Shown: positions 20,101 to 28,365, numbered from the stretch's first letter. The stretch: 64,000 nt of DNA from an uncultured Rhodospirillales bacterium (GCA_903835235.1 CAILMF010000054.1:124001-188000), one strand, 5' to 3'. Program-made: numbers and translations. The notes: generated by a model not told the origin, from the letters alone.

Positions 20101-21358
20101 CGACAAAGGTCTCGTCGGGCTCCACATGGCTGTCACCCAGGACCACCACGTCGAAGCTGGCGAGGCCGCTGCCGGCATTGAAATGGGCGATGCCGGTGGT
20201 GGCGACGAAGTCGGCCGCGTTGGCGGTGCCGCCCGTGATCGCCCAGTGCACGTCGGCCGCGGCGCCCAGGTAGCCGGTACGGGCCACCGTGTAGGTGAAG
20301 GAAGTGGTGCTCGGCGCGTCGCCCTCGAGGTGCTGCACCTCCGGCGCAAACTCGAGGTAGACGCTCCAGTCGTCGTTGGTGATGGTCGCGTTGGCGCTGG
20401 GTGTGCTGAGGGTCGCGCCGCTGTCGCTTGGCGAGGAGAGGGTGACGGTGAAGCCTTCGTCCAGTTCGTCCGTGGTGTCGCCCTTGGCGTGGACGGTGAT
20501 GCTCTTGCTGGTCTCGCCATTGGCGAAGCTCAGGTCGCCCGAGAGCGCGCCGTTGAAATCGGCGTTGCTGGCCGGGTTGCCGCCGCTGCCCGCCGCCGCC
20601 CAGTGCACCGTGCTGGCGCCGAAGGTGTCGCCCGAGCGGGTGACGGTGAATACGAAGTCGGTGTTGCCGCTATGGCCCTCGAATGCGGGCGTGGTGGTGG
20701 CGGCAATGGCGTAGTTGCCGACGACATTGCTGACATCGACCGTCAGGCTGGCCAGCGTGGCGGTGCCGTGGTTGTCGGTGGCGGTGATGTCGACCGAGCG
20801 GGTGGCGCCGGTCTCGAAGTCCAGCGTCACGCCGTTCTTCAGCCACAGCTCATTGCCGTTGCGCAGTTCGAACAACGCGTTGGAGGCGATGCTGTAGGTG
20901 AGGATGTCACCGAGGTCGGGGTCGGTCGCAGCAACGGTACCGACCTGGCGGTTGCCGCCGCCCTCGGCGATCGGGCTGGCGGTCAGCACGGCCGCGCCCG
21001 GTGCGTCGTTGACACCATTGATGTTGATGACCGCGATGTCGCCCACCACACCACTCAGGCCATCGGAGATCTGGAACTCGAGTTGCAGCGTCCGCGTCGC
21101 GCCGACCGGCACATAGGCGAACAGCGCGGGGTCGAAGGTGAAGACGCCGCCATTGCCCAGGACTGCGTCGAAGGCTGGCGTCAGCGCGGCGAGCACGGCG
21201 GCATTGGCGTCGCTCAGCGTCAGGGAGAAGCCGCCCTGATAGAAGATCGCGTCGCCATCCGGGTCGACGGCACCGGCCAACAGGTTGAAATTCTGGATGC
21301 CGGACGTGCTGCTGACGGTCAGCGTCGGCGAGCCGGCGATGGGGGCGCTGTTGGCCAT
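17195..21358 (-). CDS. Large Calx-beta / RTX-like / FG-GAP repeat protein
   Basis: A 1387-aa acidic, Cys-poor protein built like a type I secreted calcium-binding adhesin or exoprotein. Residues 1-125 are a VCBS/cadherin-like module ending NGVNDAPG; 126-210 a second cadherin-like module; about 215-595 three Calx-beta modules (FEGHSGNTDFVFTV, EPDETFVVML). About 600-1090 are irregular RTX nonapeptides (GGTGNDSIDAG, GGDGNDVI). About 1098-1387 are FG-GAP repeats (GDFNGDGRSDLLFRNS). There is no N-terminal signal peptide, as expected for type I export, but no ABC/HlyD/TolC genes are in the window. Stop follows immediately after FG-GAP repeats. Confidence 0.85.
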   Translation of the reverse strand: MANSAPIAGSPTLTVSSTSGIQNFNLLAGAVDPDGDAIFYQGGFSLTLSDANAAVLAALTPAFDAVLGNGGVFTFDPALFAYVPVGATRTLQLEFQISDGLSGVVGDIAVININGVNDAPGAAVLTASPIAEGGGNRQVGTVAATDPDLGDILTYSIASNALFELRNGNELWLKNGVTLDFETGATRSVDITATDNHGTATLASLTVDVSNVVGNYAIAATTTPAFEGHSGNTDFVFTVTRSGDTFGASTVHWAAAGSGGNPASNADFNGALSGDLSFANGETSKSITVHAKGDTTDELDEGFTVTLSSPSDSGATLSTPSANATITNDDWSVYLEFAPEVQHLEGDAPSTTSFTYTVARTGYLGAAADVHWAITGGTANAADFVATTGIAHFNAGSGLASFDVVVLGDSHVEPDETFVVMLNTPDPGGNILAAASFGRILNDDAGFSIDNPSITEGNSGTQFITFTVSRVGYLGNVDSVLWAFQNDAYVPVDTSDFPSQLYAADLPNPPAVKDGYPIFGYLDGNAAALVLRDLTYITFAPGETSHTLTFEVNGDTRLEANDLFHIVLHDPTPGSELTANFDGTGTIGNNDQVGTVGYKGTITGTGGNDSLTTPQQLNGYQFFGGPGDDTLLGYGYDNLLYGAAGNDSIYGGDGHGMVDGGAGDDKLRMHGYIDTVYGGTGNDSIFGSEGTALIDAGWGEDTVQAAGNNNVILGNYGNDSIFGGDHDDTVYGGIGGDTITTTDQRNVIFGDDDQLRRLGFNYADSINGGDHDNTVFGGYDNDTISFVGQRNVAHGMDDNDLITLGSGYDTAFGDAGNDTVNLSGWGNFVDGGTGTDRVNEPGPRNLAAFKYVAGSWFVKFGYNAGSDQLINVETLHFNGGGADIDLSPAAVAAGMVMQGDQVGNDSLLGLGGDDTLTTFGYNNTIDGGTGNDSIDAGRGNATITGGDGNDVIIVSGHSNLIFAGAGNDRVTLRNDNGSNHNNYVDLGGGDNTVTGGVDVNTIIGGSGHDEISVSGHNNLIQSGGGDDAITIGGGGQDTVDGGGGFDVVTFNFARQGAEIRSNADGSFDVHGPNGWDHLVNIEQAVFTDGLSNLGRGNHGDVNGDKLGDGIIQFGSSVWLLQNNYPGNFTAVGIGGAGAFIAKDSADLDADGKADIVFQTPGPGATQIYGWLMNGTTVASQGLIGGAGAGWDLRFAADITGDGQADLIFRNSTTGDIYAWLQHGLTSYNQGTLGTPGTNWNLNGAGDFNGDGRSDLLFRNSVDGTVWIWEMNGLSIAAQGGPGIVGNAWQVRGTGDFDGDGNSDILWRNSTDGSVYLWEMQGFTIKAQGTVWSPGLNTDVVGVEDLTGDGRADIILLDAAGTFSAVAMDGLTPLGTLTLANAPGWHLV

Positions 21359-21420
21359 GGGGGGACCGCTCCAAGCGAAAGGTGATCGCCCCGGGGGAGG
21401 CGATGACTATGCGTTGCCAC

Positions 21421-21535
21421 TACCGGTATGTTCCGATTAACAAAAAATCAAGTTCGAAGAAAAAAACAGAACACAAAATGCGAGAAAATACCAAAAATAA
21501 TACATGAATCTCATATTTAGACTTTCTGCTTCGCC
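21421..21535. promoter_or_regulatory. AT-rich intergenic region between divergent genes
   Basis: A strongly AT-rich stretch (runs of A, TTAACAAAAAATC, AAATAATAC) in an otherwise GC-rich sequence. It lies between the large minus-strand surface protein gene and the plus-strand CoA operon, so it probably holds one or both promoters and may bind a xenogeneic silencer or nucleoid protein. Exact boxes cannot be fixed. Confidence 0.45.
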
Positions 21536-21601
21536 ATCCAGCCCCCTGGACGCCCTCGCCCCGGCCGGCGATGCTGCGCGGCGTAAAACAGGAGGAAGCC
21601 C

Positions 21602-22018
21602 ATGGCACTCGCACCAGGCCGGCCCAAGCCGAAGCCGACGCCGGAAACCAAGCATTTCTGGGATGGCTGCAAGGACGGCAAGCTGCTGCTGCAGCGCTGC
21701 GTCGAAACCGGGCGCGCCTATTTCCCGCCGCGCCCGTTCAGCCCCTACACCGGCAGCCGCAATGTGGAGACCTTCGAGGCCTCCGGCCGCGCCACGCTGC
21801 ACAGCTACGTGATCCACCACCGCCCGGTGCCGGGCTTCGAGCCGCCCTACGCCATCGCCGTGGTGGAGCTGGAGGAAGGCCCGCGGATGATGACCAACAT
21901 CGTGGACTGCCCGCAGACGCCGGAAGCCCTGGTGCTGGACATGCCGATGGTGGTGGCCTTCACCCCGCTGGATGAGGAAATCACCCTGCCGCTCTTCACC
22001 CCCGCGAAGAAGGGCTGA
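21602..22018 (+). CDS. OB-fold (DUF35-type) acyl-CoA-associated protein
   Basis: A 138-aa protein of the Zn-ribbon/OB-fold DUF35 family that partners thiolase-like proteins. The N-terminal KHFWDGCKDGKLLLQRC and FPPRP are typical, but the zinc-ribbon cysteines are mostly lost: the expected CxxC pairs read C-V-E-T and S-P-Y-T. The OB-fold part (ATLHSYVIHHRPVPGF, PYAIAVVELEEG) is intact. RBS AGGAGG. It is four bases upstream of the thiolase start. Confidence 0.85.
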   Translation: MALAPGRPKPKPTPETKHFWDGCKDGKLLLQRCVETGRAYFPPRPFSPYTGSRNVETFEASGRATLHSYVIHHRPVPGFEPPYAIAVVELEEGPRMMTNIVDCPQTPEALVLDMPMVVAFTPLDEEITLPLFTPAKKG

Positions 22019-22022
22019 GCCG

Positions 22023-23174
22023 ATGTCGTACAAGCCAGGTTCGGTTGCCGTTGTCGGCGCCAGCGAATCCACCAAGATCGGCAGCGTGCCGGGCATGTCG
22101 CAGATCATGCTGCACGCCGATGCCGCGCTGAATGCCATGGCCGAATGCGGCCTGAAGCCCAGCGACATCGACGGCGTGGCCTGCGTCGGCCCGATGATGC
22201 CGCAGCAGATCGCGCATTACCTCGGCATCACCCCCACCTGGGTCGACGGCACGGCGGTGGGCGGCTGCTCCTTCATGCTGCATGTCCGCCATGCCGCGGC
22301 CGCCATCGCGGCGGGCTACGCCACCACCATCCTCATCACCCATGGTGAGAGCGGCAAGTCGCGCATCAACGGCACGCCGCGCCCGAGCGAGCCAGAGAGC
22401 CTGAACGGCCAGTTCGAAATCCCCTACGGCCCCTTCGGCCCGCCGACGCTCTTCCCGATTCCCGTGCTGCGCTACATGAAGGCCACGGGCACCACGCATG
22501 AGCACCTGGCGCAGGTCTCCGTGGTGACTCGCGAATGGGCCAGCCACAACCCGCGCGCGATGTTCCGCGACCCCATCACCGTCGACGACGTGCTGAACAG
22601 CCGGATGATCGCCTACCCCTTCCGCATCCTGCAATGCTGCCTGGTGACGGATGGCGGCGGCGCCATCATCGTGACCTCGGCCGACCGGGCGAAGGACTTC
22701 CCGACCAAGCCGGTCTACATCCTGGGCTCCGGCGAGAGCGTGGAATCCAACATGGTCTCCCAGATGGAGGACTTCACCTCCTCCCGCGCTTTCCGCGTGG
22801 CGGGGCCGACCGCGATGAAGATGGCCGGCATCAGCCACGCCGATGTCGACCACCTGATGATCTACGACGCCTTCGCCCACCTGCCGCTGTACGGGCTTGA
22901 GGACCTGGGCTTCTGCAAGCGCGGCGAGGCCAAGGACTTCGTCTGGGAAGGCAATACCCGCCCCGGTGGCAAGCTGCCGCTGAACACCAATGGCGGTGGC
23001 CTCAGCTACACCCACACCGGCATGTACGGCATGTTCGCCCTGCAGGAGAGCATCCGCCAGATGCGCGGCACCGCAGCGGCCCAGGTGGCGGGCGCCAAGG
23101 TCAGCATCGCCCATGGCGTCGGCGGCATGTTCAGCGCCTCCGGCACCATCGTCTTCTCCAACGAACAGCCGTGA
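22023..23174 (+). CDS. Thiolase family protein (SCP-x-like lipid-transfer/acetyltransferase type)
   Basis: A 383-aa thiolase-fold protein, start at ATG 22023. The nucleophile position is C82 in VGGCSFML, and the C-terminal half keeps NTNGGGLSYTHTGMYG and HGVGGMFSASGTIVFSN. The second catalytic Cys of classical thiolases is not evident, as in the SCP-x-like or DUF35-associated branch, some of which act as aldolases. It overlaps the following SDR frame by four bases if GTG 23171 is used. Confidence 0.87.
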   Translation: MSYKPGSVAVVGASESTKIGSVPGMSQIMLHADAALNAMAECGLKPSDIDGVACVGPMMPQQIAHYLGITPTWVDGTAVGGCSFMLHVRHAAAAIAAGYATTILITHGESGKSRINGTPRPSEPESLNGQFEIPYGPFGPPTLFPIPVLRYMKATGTTHEHLAQVSVVTREWASHNPRAMFRDPITVDDVLNSRMIAYPFRILQCCLVTDGGGAIIVTSADRAKDFPTKPVYILGSGESVESNMVSQMEDFTSSRAFRVAGPTAMKMAGISHADVDHLMIYDAFAHLPLYGLEDLGFCKRGEAKDFVWEGNTRPGGKLPLNTNGGGLSYTHTGMYGMFALQESIRQMRGTAAAQVAGAKVSIAHGVGGMFSASGTIVFSNEQP

Positions 23175-23182
23175 GCGCCCCC

Positions 23183-23968
23183 ATGAAGAACCCGATGGAA
23201 ATGACGGGTCGCACCGTCATCGTCACCGGCGCCGGGCAGGGTGTCGGCAAGGCACTGTCAGAGCTGTTCCTCGACCTCGGCGCCAATGTGGTGCTGGTGG
23301 AGCGCAATCCGGACACGCTGGCCAGCACGGTCGCGGCCATGCCGCAGGACCGCGTGCTGGGCGTGCTGGGCAATGTCGCCGAGGAAGGTTTTTCCGAAGA
23401 CTGCGTCCGGCAGTCGGTCGCCCGCTTCGGCGCCGTGCATGGCCTGGTCAACAACGCCGGCATCACCCGCCCGGCGATGTTCCTGAAGATGACCATGCAA
23501 CAGTGGCAGGCGGTCATCGATGTCAACCTGACCGGCTGCTACCTGATGATGCAGGCGGTCGGCCGCCACATGGTGGACCGGGCGAAGGCGGACATGCCTC
23601 AACCCGCCGGTACGACAGGCGGCATCGTCAACATCTCCTCCACCGCGGGCAAGCGCGGCAGCATCGGCCAGGTCAACTACTCCTCGGCCAAGGCGGCGCT
23701 GTTCGGCATGACCATGACCGGCGCCAAGGAATGGGCGCGCTACGGCATCCGGGTGAACTCGGTGGGCTTCGGCACCGTGGTCACGCCGATGACGGAGACC
23801 ATCCGCAGCGAGAAATTCGCCGCGGGCACGCTGGGCCGCATTCCGCTGGGCCGTTATGCGGAACCCAGCGAAGTGGCCAACCTGGTCTGCTTCCTGGTCT
23901 CCAACGCCGCCGTCTACATCACCGGGGAGAACATGACCGTCTCCGGTGGCAGCCACATGCAGCCGTAA
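23183..23968 (+). CDS. SDR-family oxidoreductase
   Basis: A short-chain dehydrogenase (261 aa from ATG 23183; 265 aa from GTG 23171, which overlaps the thiolase stop by four bases; neither has a strong ribosome site). Motifs: TGAGQGVG, NNAG, SSTAG, Y-S-S-A-K and the ending ITGENMTVSGG. Third gene of the operon, so a 3-hydroxyacyl-type reduction or oxidation of the same unknown substrate is plausible. Confidence 0.87.
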   Translation: MKNPMEMTGRTVIVTGAGQGVGKALSELFLDLGANVVLVERNPDTLASTVAAMPQDRVLGVLGNVAEEGFSEDCVRQSVARFGAVHGLVNNAGITRPAMFLKMTMQQWQAVIDVNLTGCYLMMQAVGRHMVDRAKADMPQPAGTTGGIVNISSTAGKRGSIGQVNYSSAKAALFGMTMTGAKEWARYGIRVNSVGFGTVVTPMTETIRSEKFAAGTLGRIPLGRYAEPSEVANLVCFLVSNAAVYITGENMTVSGGSHMQP

Positions 23969-23987
23969 GGCTGCGCCACCAGCAACA

Positions 23988-24023
23988 GCCGTGGGTGCCC
24001 TGGTGCCCGCGGCCTTTTCTTGA
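23988..24023 (+). terminator. Possible intra-operon hairpin
   Basis: GCCGTGGG and CCCGCGGC form an 8-bp stem with one G-U pair and a 10-base loop, followed by CTTTTCTTG. It lies between the SDR and CoA-transferase genes and could attenuate transcription. Confidence 0.35.
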
Positions 24024-24033
24024 GAGGCCATGC

Positions 24034-25164
24034 ATGCTTCCGCTCGAAGGTGTCCGCGTCATTGAAGTAGGCCAGGCCCTGGCGGGGCCGCTCGCCGGCG
24101 CCATCATGGCGGATATGGGCGCCGACGTGATCAAGGTGGAAAAGCCGGATGGCGGCGACGACGCCCGCCTCTGGGGCCCGCCCTGGGGGCCGGATGGCGT
24201 GACCAGCCTGTATTTCCACAGCCAGAACCGCAACAAGCGCAGCATCACGCTGGACCTCAAGAAGGCCGAGGATGTCGAGGCGCTGCACAAGCTGTGCGAA
24301 ACCGCCGACATCCTGATCCAGAACCTGCGCCCGGGCGTTGTGGAGGAAATCGGCATCGACGGCCCGACCATGCTGAAGCGCCACCCGCGCCTGGTCTATT
24401 GCAACATCTCTGCCTTCGGCCAGGTTGGCCCGCTGAAGATGCGCCCCGGCTTCGACCCGCTGCTGCAAGCCTATGGCGGCATGATGAGCATGACCGGCCG
24501 GCCGGACGAGGCGCCGAATTTCTGCGGCGCCAGCGTCAACGACAAGGGCACCGGCATGTTCTGCACCATCGGCGTGCTCGGCGCGCTGCGGCGGCGGGAT
24601 ATCACCGGGCAGGGCTGCGTGGTCGATACCTCCCTGTTCGAGACCGCGGTGCATTGGGTGGAAGGCGCGGTCAACGCCTATGTCGCCACCGGCAATGTGA
24701 CCAAGCGGCATGGCACCGGCGCCAACGTCATCGTGCCCTACCAGGTGTTCCAGGCGTCAGACCTGCCCTTCGTCATCGCGGCGGGGAATGACCGCCTGTT
24801 CGCCCGCTGCGCCAAGGTGATGGGCCACCCCGAATGGGGCCAGGACCCAGCCTATGCCACCGGCCCCAAGCGTGTGGCCAACAAGGTGGCGCTGGTTTCG
24901 GCCATGCAGGCCATCATCGGCGCCGGCACGCGTGACGCGTGGATCGAGCGGCTGGAGGCCCAGGGCGTGCCCTGCGCCGCGGTGAACGATATCGGTGAAC
25001 TCGCCCGCAGCGAGCAGTTCGCCGAGGTGGACATGATGCAGGCCCTGCCGGAAACCGGGGTGAAAGTGGTGGGCCTGCCGATCTCCTTCGACAGCGAACG
25101 CCCATTGTCGCAGCGCCCGGCGCCAACCCTGGGGCAGCACAATGCGGAATTGTTGGGCCGTTGA
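24034..25164 (+). CDS. CaiB/BaiF family (class III) CoA transferase
   Basis: A 376-aa formyl-CoA-transferase-type protein: GPLAGAIMADMGADVIKVEKP at the N-terminus, SQNRNKRSITLDLK, NLRPGVVEEIG, and the catalytic aspartate D170 in SVNDKGTG. It would activate the acid substrate of the upstream thiolase/SDR pathway by CoA transfer. Start ATG 24034 has GAGAGG upstream; an overlapping ATG at 24030 is out of frame. Confidence 0.92.
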   Translation: MLPLEGVRVIEVGQALAGPLAGAIMADMGADVIKVEKPDGGDDARLWGPPWGPDGVTSLYFHSQNRNKRSITLDLKKAEDVEALHKLCETADILIQNLRPGVVEEIGIDGPTMLKRHPRLVYCNISAFGQVGPLKMRPGFDPLLQAYGGMMSMTGRPDEAPNFCGASVNDKGTGMFCTIGVLGALRRRDITGQGCVVDTSLFETAVHWVEGAVNAYVATGNVTKRHGTGANVIVPYQVFQASDLPFVIAAGNDRLFARCAKVMGHPEWGQDPAYATGPKRVANKVALVSAMQAIIGAGTRDAWIERLEAQGVPCAAVNDIGELARSEQFAEVDMMQALPETGVKVVGLPISFDSERPLSQRPAPTLGQHNAELLGR

Positions 25165-25250
25165 TCATCGAATGGGCTGAATTTTAGCCGGCCAGTAACC
25201 CCGCCGACAGAAAACTCGCCCCCTGGACTTTTTCCGGGGGAATACCCTGC

Positions 25251-27539
25251 GTGCTGGCTGACCTGCCGCGCCTGATGCGTTCGCTGCCGTGGCATCGTGC
25301 CGTGCCATTGTTGTTCTGGTTGGCTGCGTCGCTTGCGCTGGCCGTTGGGGCGGCCGTGTACCTGCGTGCCCAGGGTCGCGCTGCGGAACAGCGTGCCTAT
25401 ATCGATGCCGAGGCGGCCGCCGATACGCTGGAGCAACTCGTGCTCCGCATCTTCGAGACCGTGGACAGCCTGCACGACCTGATGCAGAGCCGCCATAGCC
25501 TGCTGGAGGCCGGCAACGAGGCCGGTGCCGAGGCGGTGGCGCAGCACCTGGAGCGCGTTTCCGCCAATGGCCGTTTCGCCGTGCAGCAGGTCAGCATGGT
25601 GTCGGCCGATGGCTGGATGTCCTGGTCCTCCACCGGACAGAGCCGCATCTGGCTGGGCGACCGTGCCCATTTCCAGGCCCATGCCCGGCTGGATGCAACC
25701 GGGCTCTACGTCTCACCGCCGCTGAACAGCCGCGCCAACGGGCGGGTCGCCATCACCGCCTCGCGGCCGCTGCGTGGGGCCGATGGCAGCTTCGCCGGCA
25801 TGGCCGTGGTGGTGCTGGACCCATTGGCGCTGTCCCGCCTGCTGCGGGAACAGGGCGCACAGCCCGGCCTGGTGCTGCGCCTGCGCCGCCTGCCCGATGG
25901 CGCGGTGCTGGCCGGCAGCGACGACCCGGAGGCGGCCCTGCGCCTGCCGGCCGACCCGGCGCACCCCGCTGTCATCGCCGGCAATACGCAGCACCAGGGC
26001 CGGCTGCGCTTCGTCGCGCAATCCTCGGGGATGGTGGTGCTGGGTGCCTTCCGTGCCCCGCGTGACATCCCGGTGGTGGCGGTTGCGGCGGCGAGCGACG
26101 GCGCCGCGCTGGTCGACCATCACCAACGCCGCACGGCGGTGCTGGTGGGGCTGCTCGGCGCCAGCCTGGCCGGTCTGCTGGTCGCCGCCATGTTCACCGT
26201 CAACCGGACCCTGCGGGAGCGGCTGGCGGATGAGGCGGTGCGGGATCCGCTGACCGGATTGTTCAACCGCCGCCACCTGACCGAGGCGATGCGCCCCGCC
26301 CTTGGCGCCACGCTGCGCGAAGGTGGCCTGGTCGGGCTGCTGATGCTCGACCTCGACCGCTTCAAGGAGGTCAACGACGCGCTGGGCCTGCCGGTTGGCG
26401 ACGCCACGCTATGCGCCGTGGCCGCCCGGCTGCGCGCCACCTTGCGGGACAGCGACACCCTGGTGCGGCTTGGCGCCGACCAGTTCGGGGTGATGGCGCC
26501 GAACCTGCGGGAGGCGGGCGATGCCTCCGCCCTGGCGGCCAGGTTGCTGGCCTCCCTGGTGATGCCGCTGGACGCTGCCGGCCATGCGGTCAGCCTGGGT
26601 GCCAGCATCGGCATCGCGCTTTCGCCGCTGGACGGCGACAGCCCGGAACAGCTGATCCGCAATGCCGAGATCGCCCTCTACCGTGCCAAGGCGGAGGCCC
26701 GCGGCCAGCACCGCTTCTTCGAGCCGGCGATGGATGCGGCCATGCAGCAGCGCCGTGCCATGGAGATGGGGCTGCGCGATGCCCTGGCGAAGCAGGAGCT
26801 GGAGTTGCACTACCAGCCGCTGTTCGACCTGCGGCAATGGCGGGTCTGCGGCTTCGAGGCGCTGTTGCGCTGGCGTCGGCCGGGAATCGGCCTGGTGCCG
26901 CCCTCGGACTTCATCCCGCTGGCCGAGGAAACCGGCCTGATCACGCCGATCGGCGAATGGGTACTGCGCCAGGCCTGCACCGACGCCGCGCAGTGGCCGG
27001 CCTGGGTCAAGGTGGCGGTGAACCTTTCGCCGGTGCAGTTCCGCAGTGCCGGCGCGGTGCCGGTGGTGCGGGCGGCGCTGGCGGCCTCCGGCCTGCGGCC
27101 TGACAGGCTGGAGCTGGAAATCACCGAGGGTGTGCTGCTGCAGGACAGCGAGGAGACGCTGGCCCAGCTGCGCGCGCTGCGGGCGCTGGGCGCGCGGGTG
27201 GCGCTGGACGATTTCGGCTCGGGCTATTCGTCGCTGAACTACCTGCTGCGCTTCCCCTTCGACAAGGTGAAGATCGACCGCAGCTTCGTCGGCGACCTGG
27301 ACAGCACGGTGGGCGGGGAGGGCACGGTGATCGTGCGGGCCATCATCGGCATGTGCCGCAACCTCAACATTGCCACCACGGCCGAAGGGGTGGAGACCGA
27401 GGCGCAGTTGCGTCGATTGACCCAGGAAGGCGCCACGGAGGCGCAGGGCTTCCTGTTCAGCCGGGCACGCCCCGCCGCGGATGTGCCGGCCATGCTCGAA
27501 GAACCTGGCCGCAAGCTGGTGCGGGCCGTGGCGGCCTGA
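25251..27539 (+). CDS. Cyclic-di-GMP signalling protein: Cache-like sensor, degenerate GGDEF, EAL
   Basis: A 762-aa inner-membrane protein from GTG 25251. Two helices (about residues 17-38 and 295-320) flank a periplasmic sensor domain of the Cache type. The GGDEF motif reads G408-A-D-Q-F412, so cyclase activity is doubtful. The EAL domain is complete: E536-A-L, NLSPVQFR, EITEGVLL, LDDFGSGYSSL, KIDRSFV and AEGVET. The protein is therefore most likely a c-di-GMP phosphodiesterase, with GGDEF possibly as a GTP-sensing regulator. Confidence 0.9.
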   Translation: MLADLPRLMRSLPWHRAVPLLFWLAASLALAVGAAVYLRAQGRAAEQRAYIDAEAAADTLEQLVLRIFETVDSLHDLMQSRHSLLEAGNEAGAEAVAQHLERVSANGRFAVQQVSMVSADGWMSWSSTGQSRIWLGDRAHFQAHARLDATGLYVSPPLNSRANGRVAITASRPLRGADGSFAGMAVVVLDPLALSRLLREQGAQPGLVLRLRRLPDGAVLAGSDDPEAALRLPADPAHPAVIAGNTQHQGRLRFVAQSSGMVVLGAFRAPRDIPVVAVAAASDGAALVDHHQRRTAVLVGLLGASLAGLLVAAMFTVNRTLRERLADEAVRDPLTGLFNRRHLTEAMRPALGATLREGGLVGLLMLDLDRFKEVNDALGLPVGDATLCAVAARLRATLRDSDTLVRLGADQFGVMAPNLREAGDASALAARLLASLVMPLDAAGHAVSLGASIGIALSPLDGDSPEQLIRNAEIALYRAKAEARGQHRFFEPAMDAAMQQRRAMEMGLRDALAKQELELHYQPLFDLRQWRVCGFEALLRWRRPGIGLVPPSDFIPLAEETGLITPIGEWVLRQACTDAAQWPAWVKVAVNLSPVQFRSAGAVPVVRAALAASGLRPDRLELEITEGVLLQDSEETLAQLRALRALGARVALDDFGSGYSSLNYLLRFPFDKVKIDRSFVGDLDSTVGGEGTVIVRAIIGMCRNLNIATTAEGVETEAQLRRLTQEGATEAQGFLFSRARPAADVPAMLEEPGRKLVRAVAA

Positions 27540-27546
27540 AGCGAAA

Positions 27547-27573
27547 CCCCCGGCGCGTGGCCGCAGCCGGGGG
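27547..27573. terminator. Hairpin between convergent genes
   Basis: CCCCCGGC (27547-27554) pairs with GCCGGGGG (27566-27573). It starts eight bases after the GGDEF/EAL stop and ten bases from the stop of the minus-strand gene. No clear T tract on either side. Confidence 0.4.
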
Positions 27574-27582
27574 CAGGGGCGG

Positions 27583-27945
27583 CTACTCGGTGACGGCGCG
27601 GGTCACGTCGGTCTGGCGGTTGTAGAACAGCGTCACCTTGGAGATCGAACACAGGTTGATGTTCATCCAGCTGGCGGAGCCGCCGTCGCTGTAGACCACC
27701 TTCAGGTCCCAGGCGCAGGGGCGGGTGTTCGGCGGAAAGCTGATGTCGGTCTGGCGGCCGGTCGGCAGCACGTCACGGCCCAGCACATCGGCGCCCCAGT
27801 TGTTGCTGGAATGCGGGCTGACGAACAACTGGTCGATCTCGAAGCCGGTGCTGTTCACCAGCGTGAAATCCTGGTCCGCAGCCACGGCGGCGCCCGTGAA
27901 GGCCAGGAACATGGCGGCAACGGCGGCCAGAAGGTTTCTGCGCAT
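27583..27945 (-). CDS. Small exported conserved protein, function unknown
   Basis: A 120-aa periplasmic or secreted protein with a signal peptide (about residues 1-22, LLAAVAAMFLAFTGAAVAA). The mature part has FTLVNSTGFEIDQLFVSPHS, WGADVLG and a Cys pair (CAWDLKVVY, NLCSISKVTL). It resembles a widespread alphaproteobacterial small periplasmic family often mislabelled argininosuccinate lyase, which it clearly is not. ATG 27945 gives better spacing to GGGAGAG than ATG 27948. Confidence 0.75.
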   Translation of the reverse strand: MRRNLLAAVAAMFLAFTGAAVAADQDFTLVNSTGFEIDQLFVSPHSSNNWGADVLGRDVLPTGRQTDISFPPNTRPCAWDLKVVYSDGGSASWMNINLCSISKVTLFYNRQTDVTRAVTE

Positions 27946-28168
27946 CATATCTCTCCCTGAGGGCCGATCTGGCCTCGCCAGGATTGTTACCGCGGCCGAT
28001 GACGCCGTACAGATGAAGATTGCGCAATGGAGTTATCGTCTCACGGCTTCGTGAGGAGCACGCAACCCATCGGCGCGGCACGGCGCTGCGCGCAGGGATC
28101 GGCCCCGCGGATGCGGTGATCGCGGCGTGGCGGTTGCGCTGTCTGGCGGCAGGAATGGCGGGCGGCAA

Positions 28169-28243
28169 TGGTGGGCGCGACAGGGATTGAACCTGTGACC
28201 CCCTCCGTGTCAGGGAGGTGCTCTCCCGCTGAGCTACGCGCCC
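28169..28243 (-). tRNA. tRNA-Val (anticodon GAC)
   Basis: On the minus strand the sequence folds as a full cloverleaf: acceptor GGGCGCG/CGCGCCC, D-arm GCTC...GAGC, anticodon stem CCTCC/GGAGG with loop CTGACAC (anticodon GAC), variable loop, T-arm ACAGG-TTCAATC-CCTGT, discriminator A and an encoded CCA (28169-28171). 75 nt. No integrase or att repeat next to it. Confidence 0.95.
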
Positions 28244-28365
28244 GCTCCAGCGAGGCGCCGCTTCTAGCGGGTCATCGCCGGCTCTGCAAGCGGGCAAGAC
28301 ATCGTGCTGCGACGGCGTCGTGGTTGATGACAGCCTGGCCTGGCTGTGGCCAAATCGCGGCGCCC

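Noticed and set aside
17204-21385. A plus-strand open frame of 1393 codons opposite the large repeat protein
   Set aside because: It is a shadow frame. The minus strand has clear Calx-beta, RTX and FG-GAP modules, while the plus frame gives a Val/Ala/Asp-rich product with no domain.
28169-28243. tRNA-Val as an integration site of a genomic island
   Set aside because: No integrase gene and no second copy of the tRNA 3' end seen within the window.
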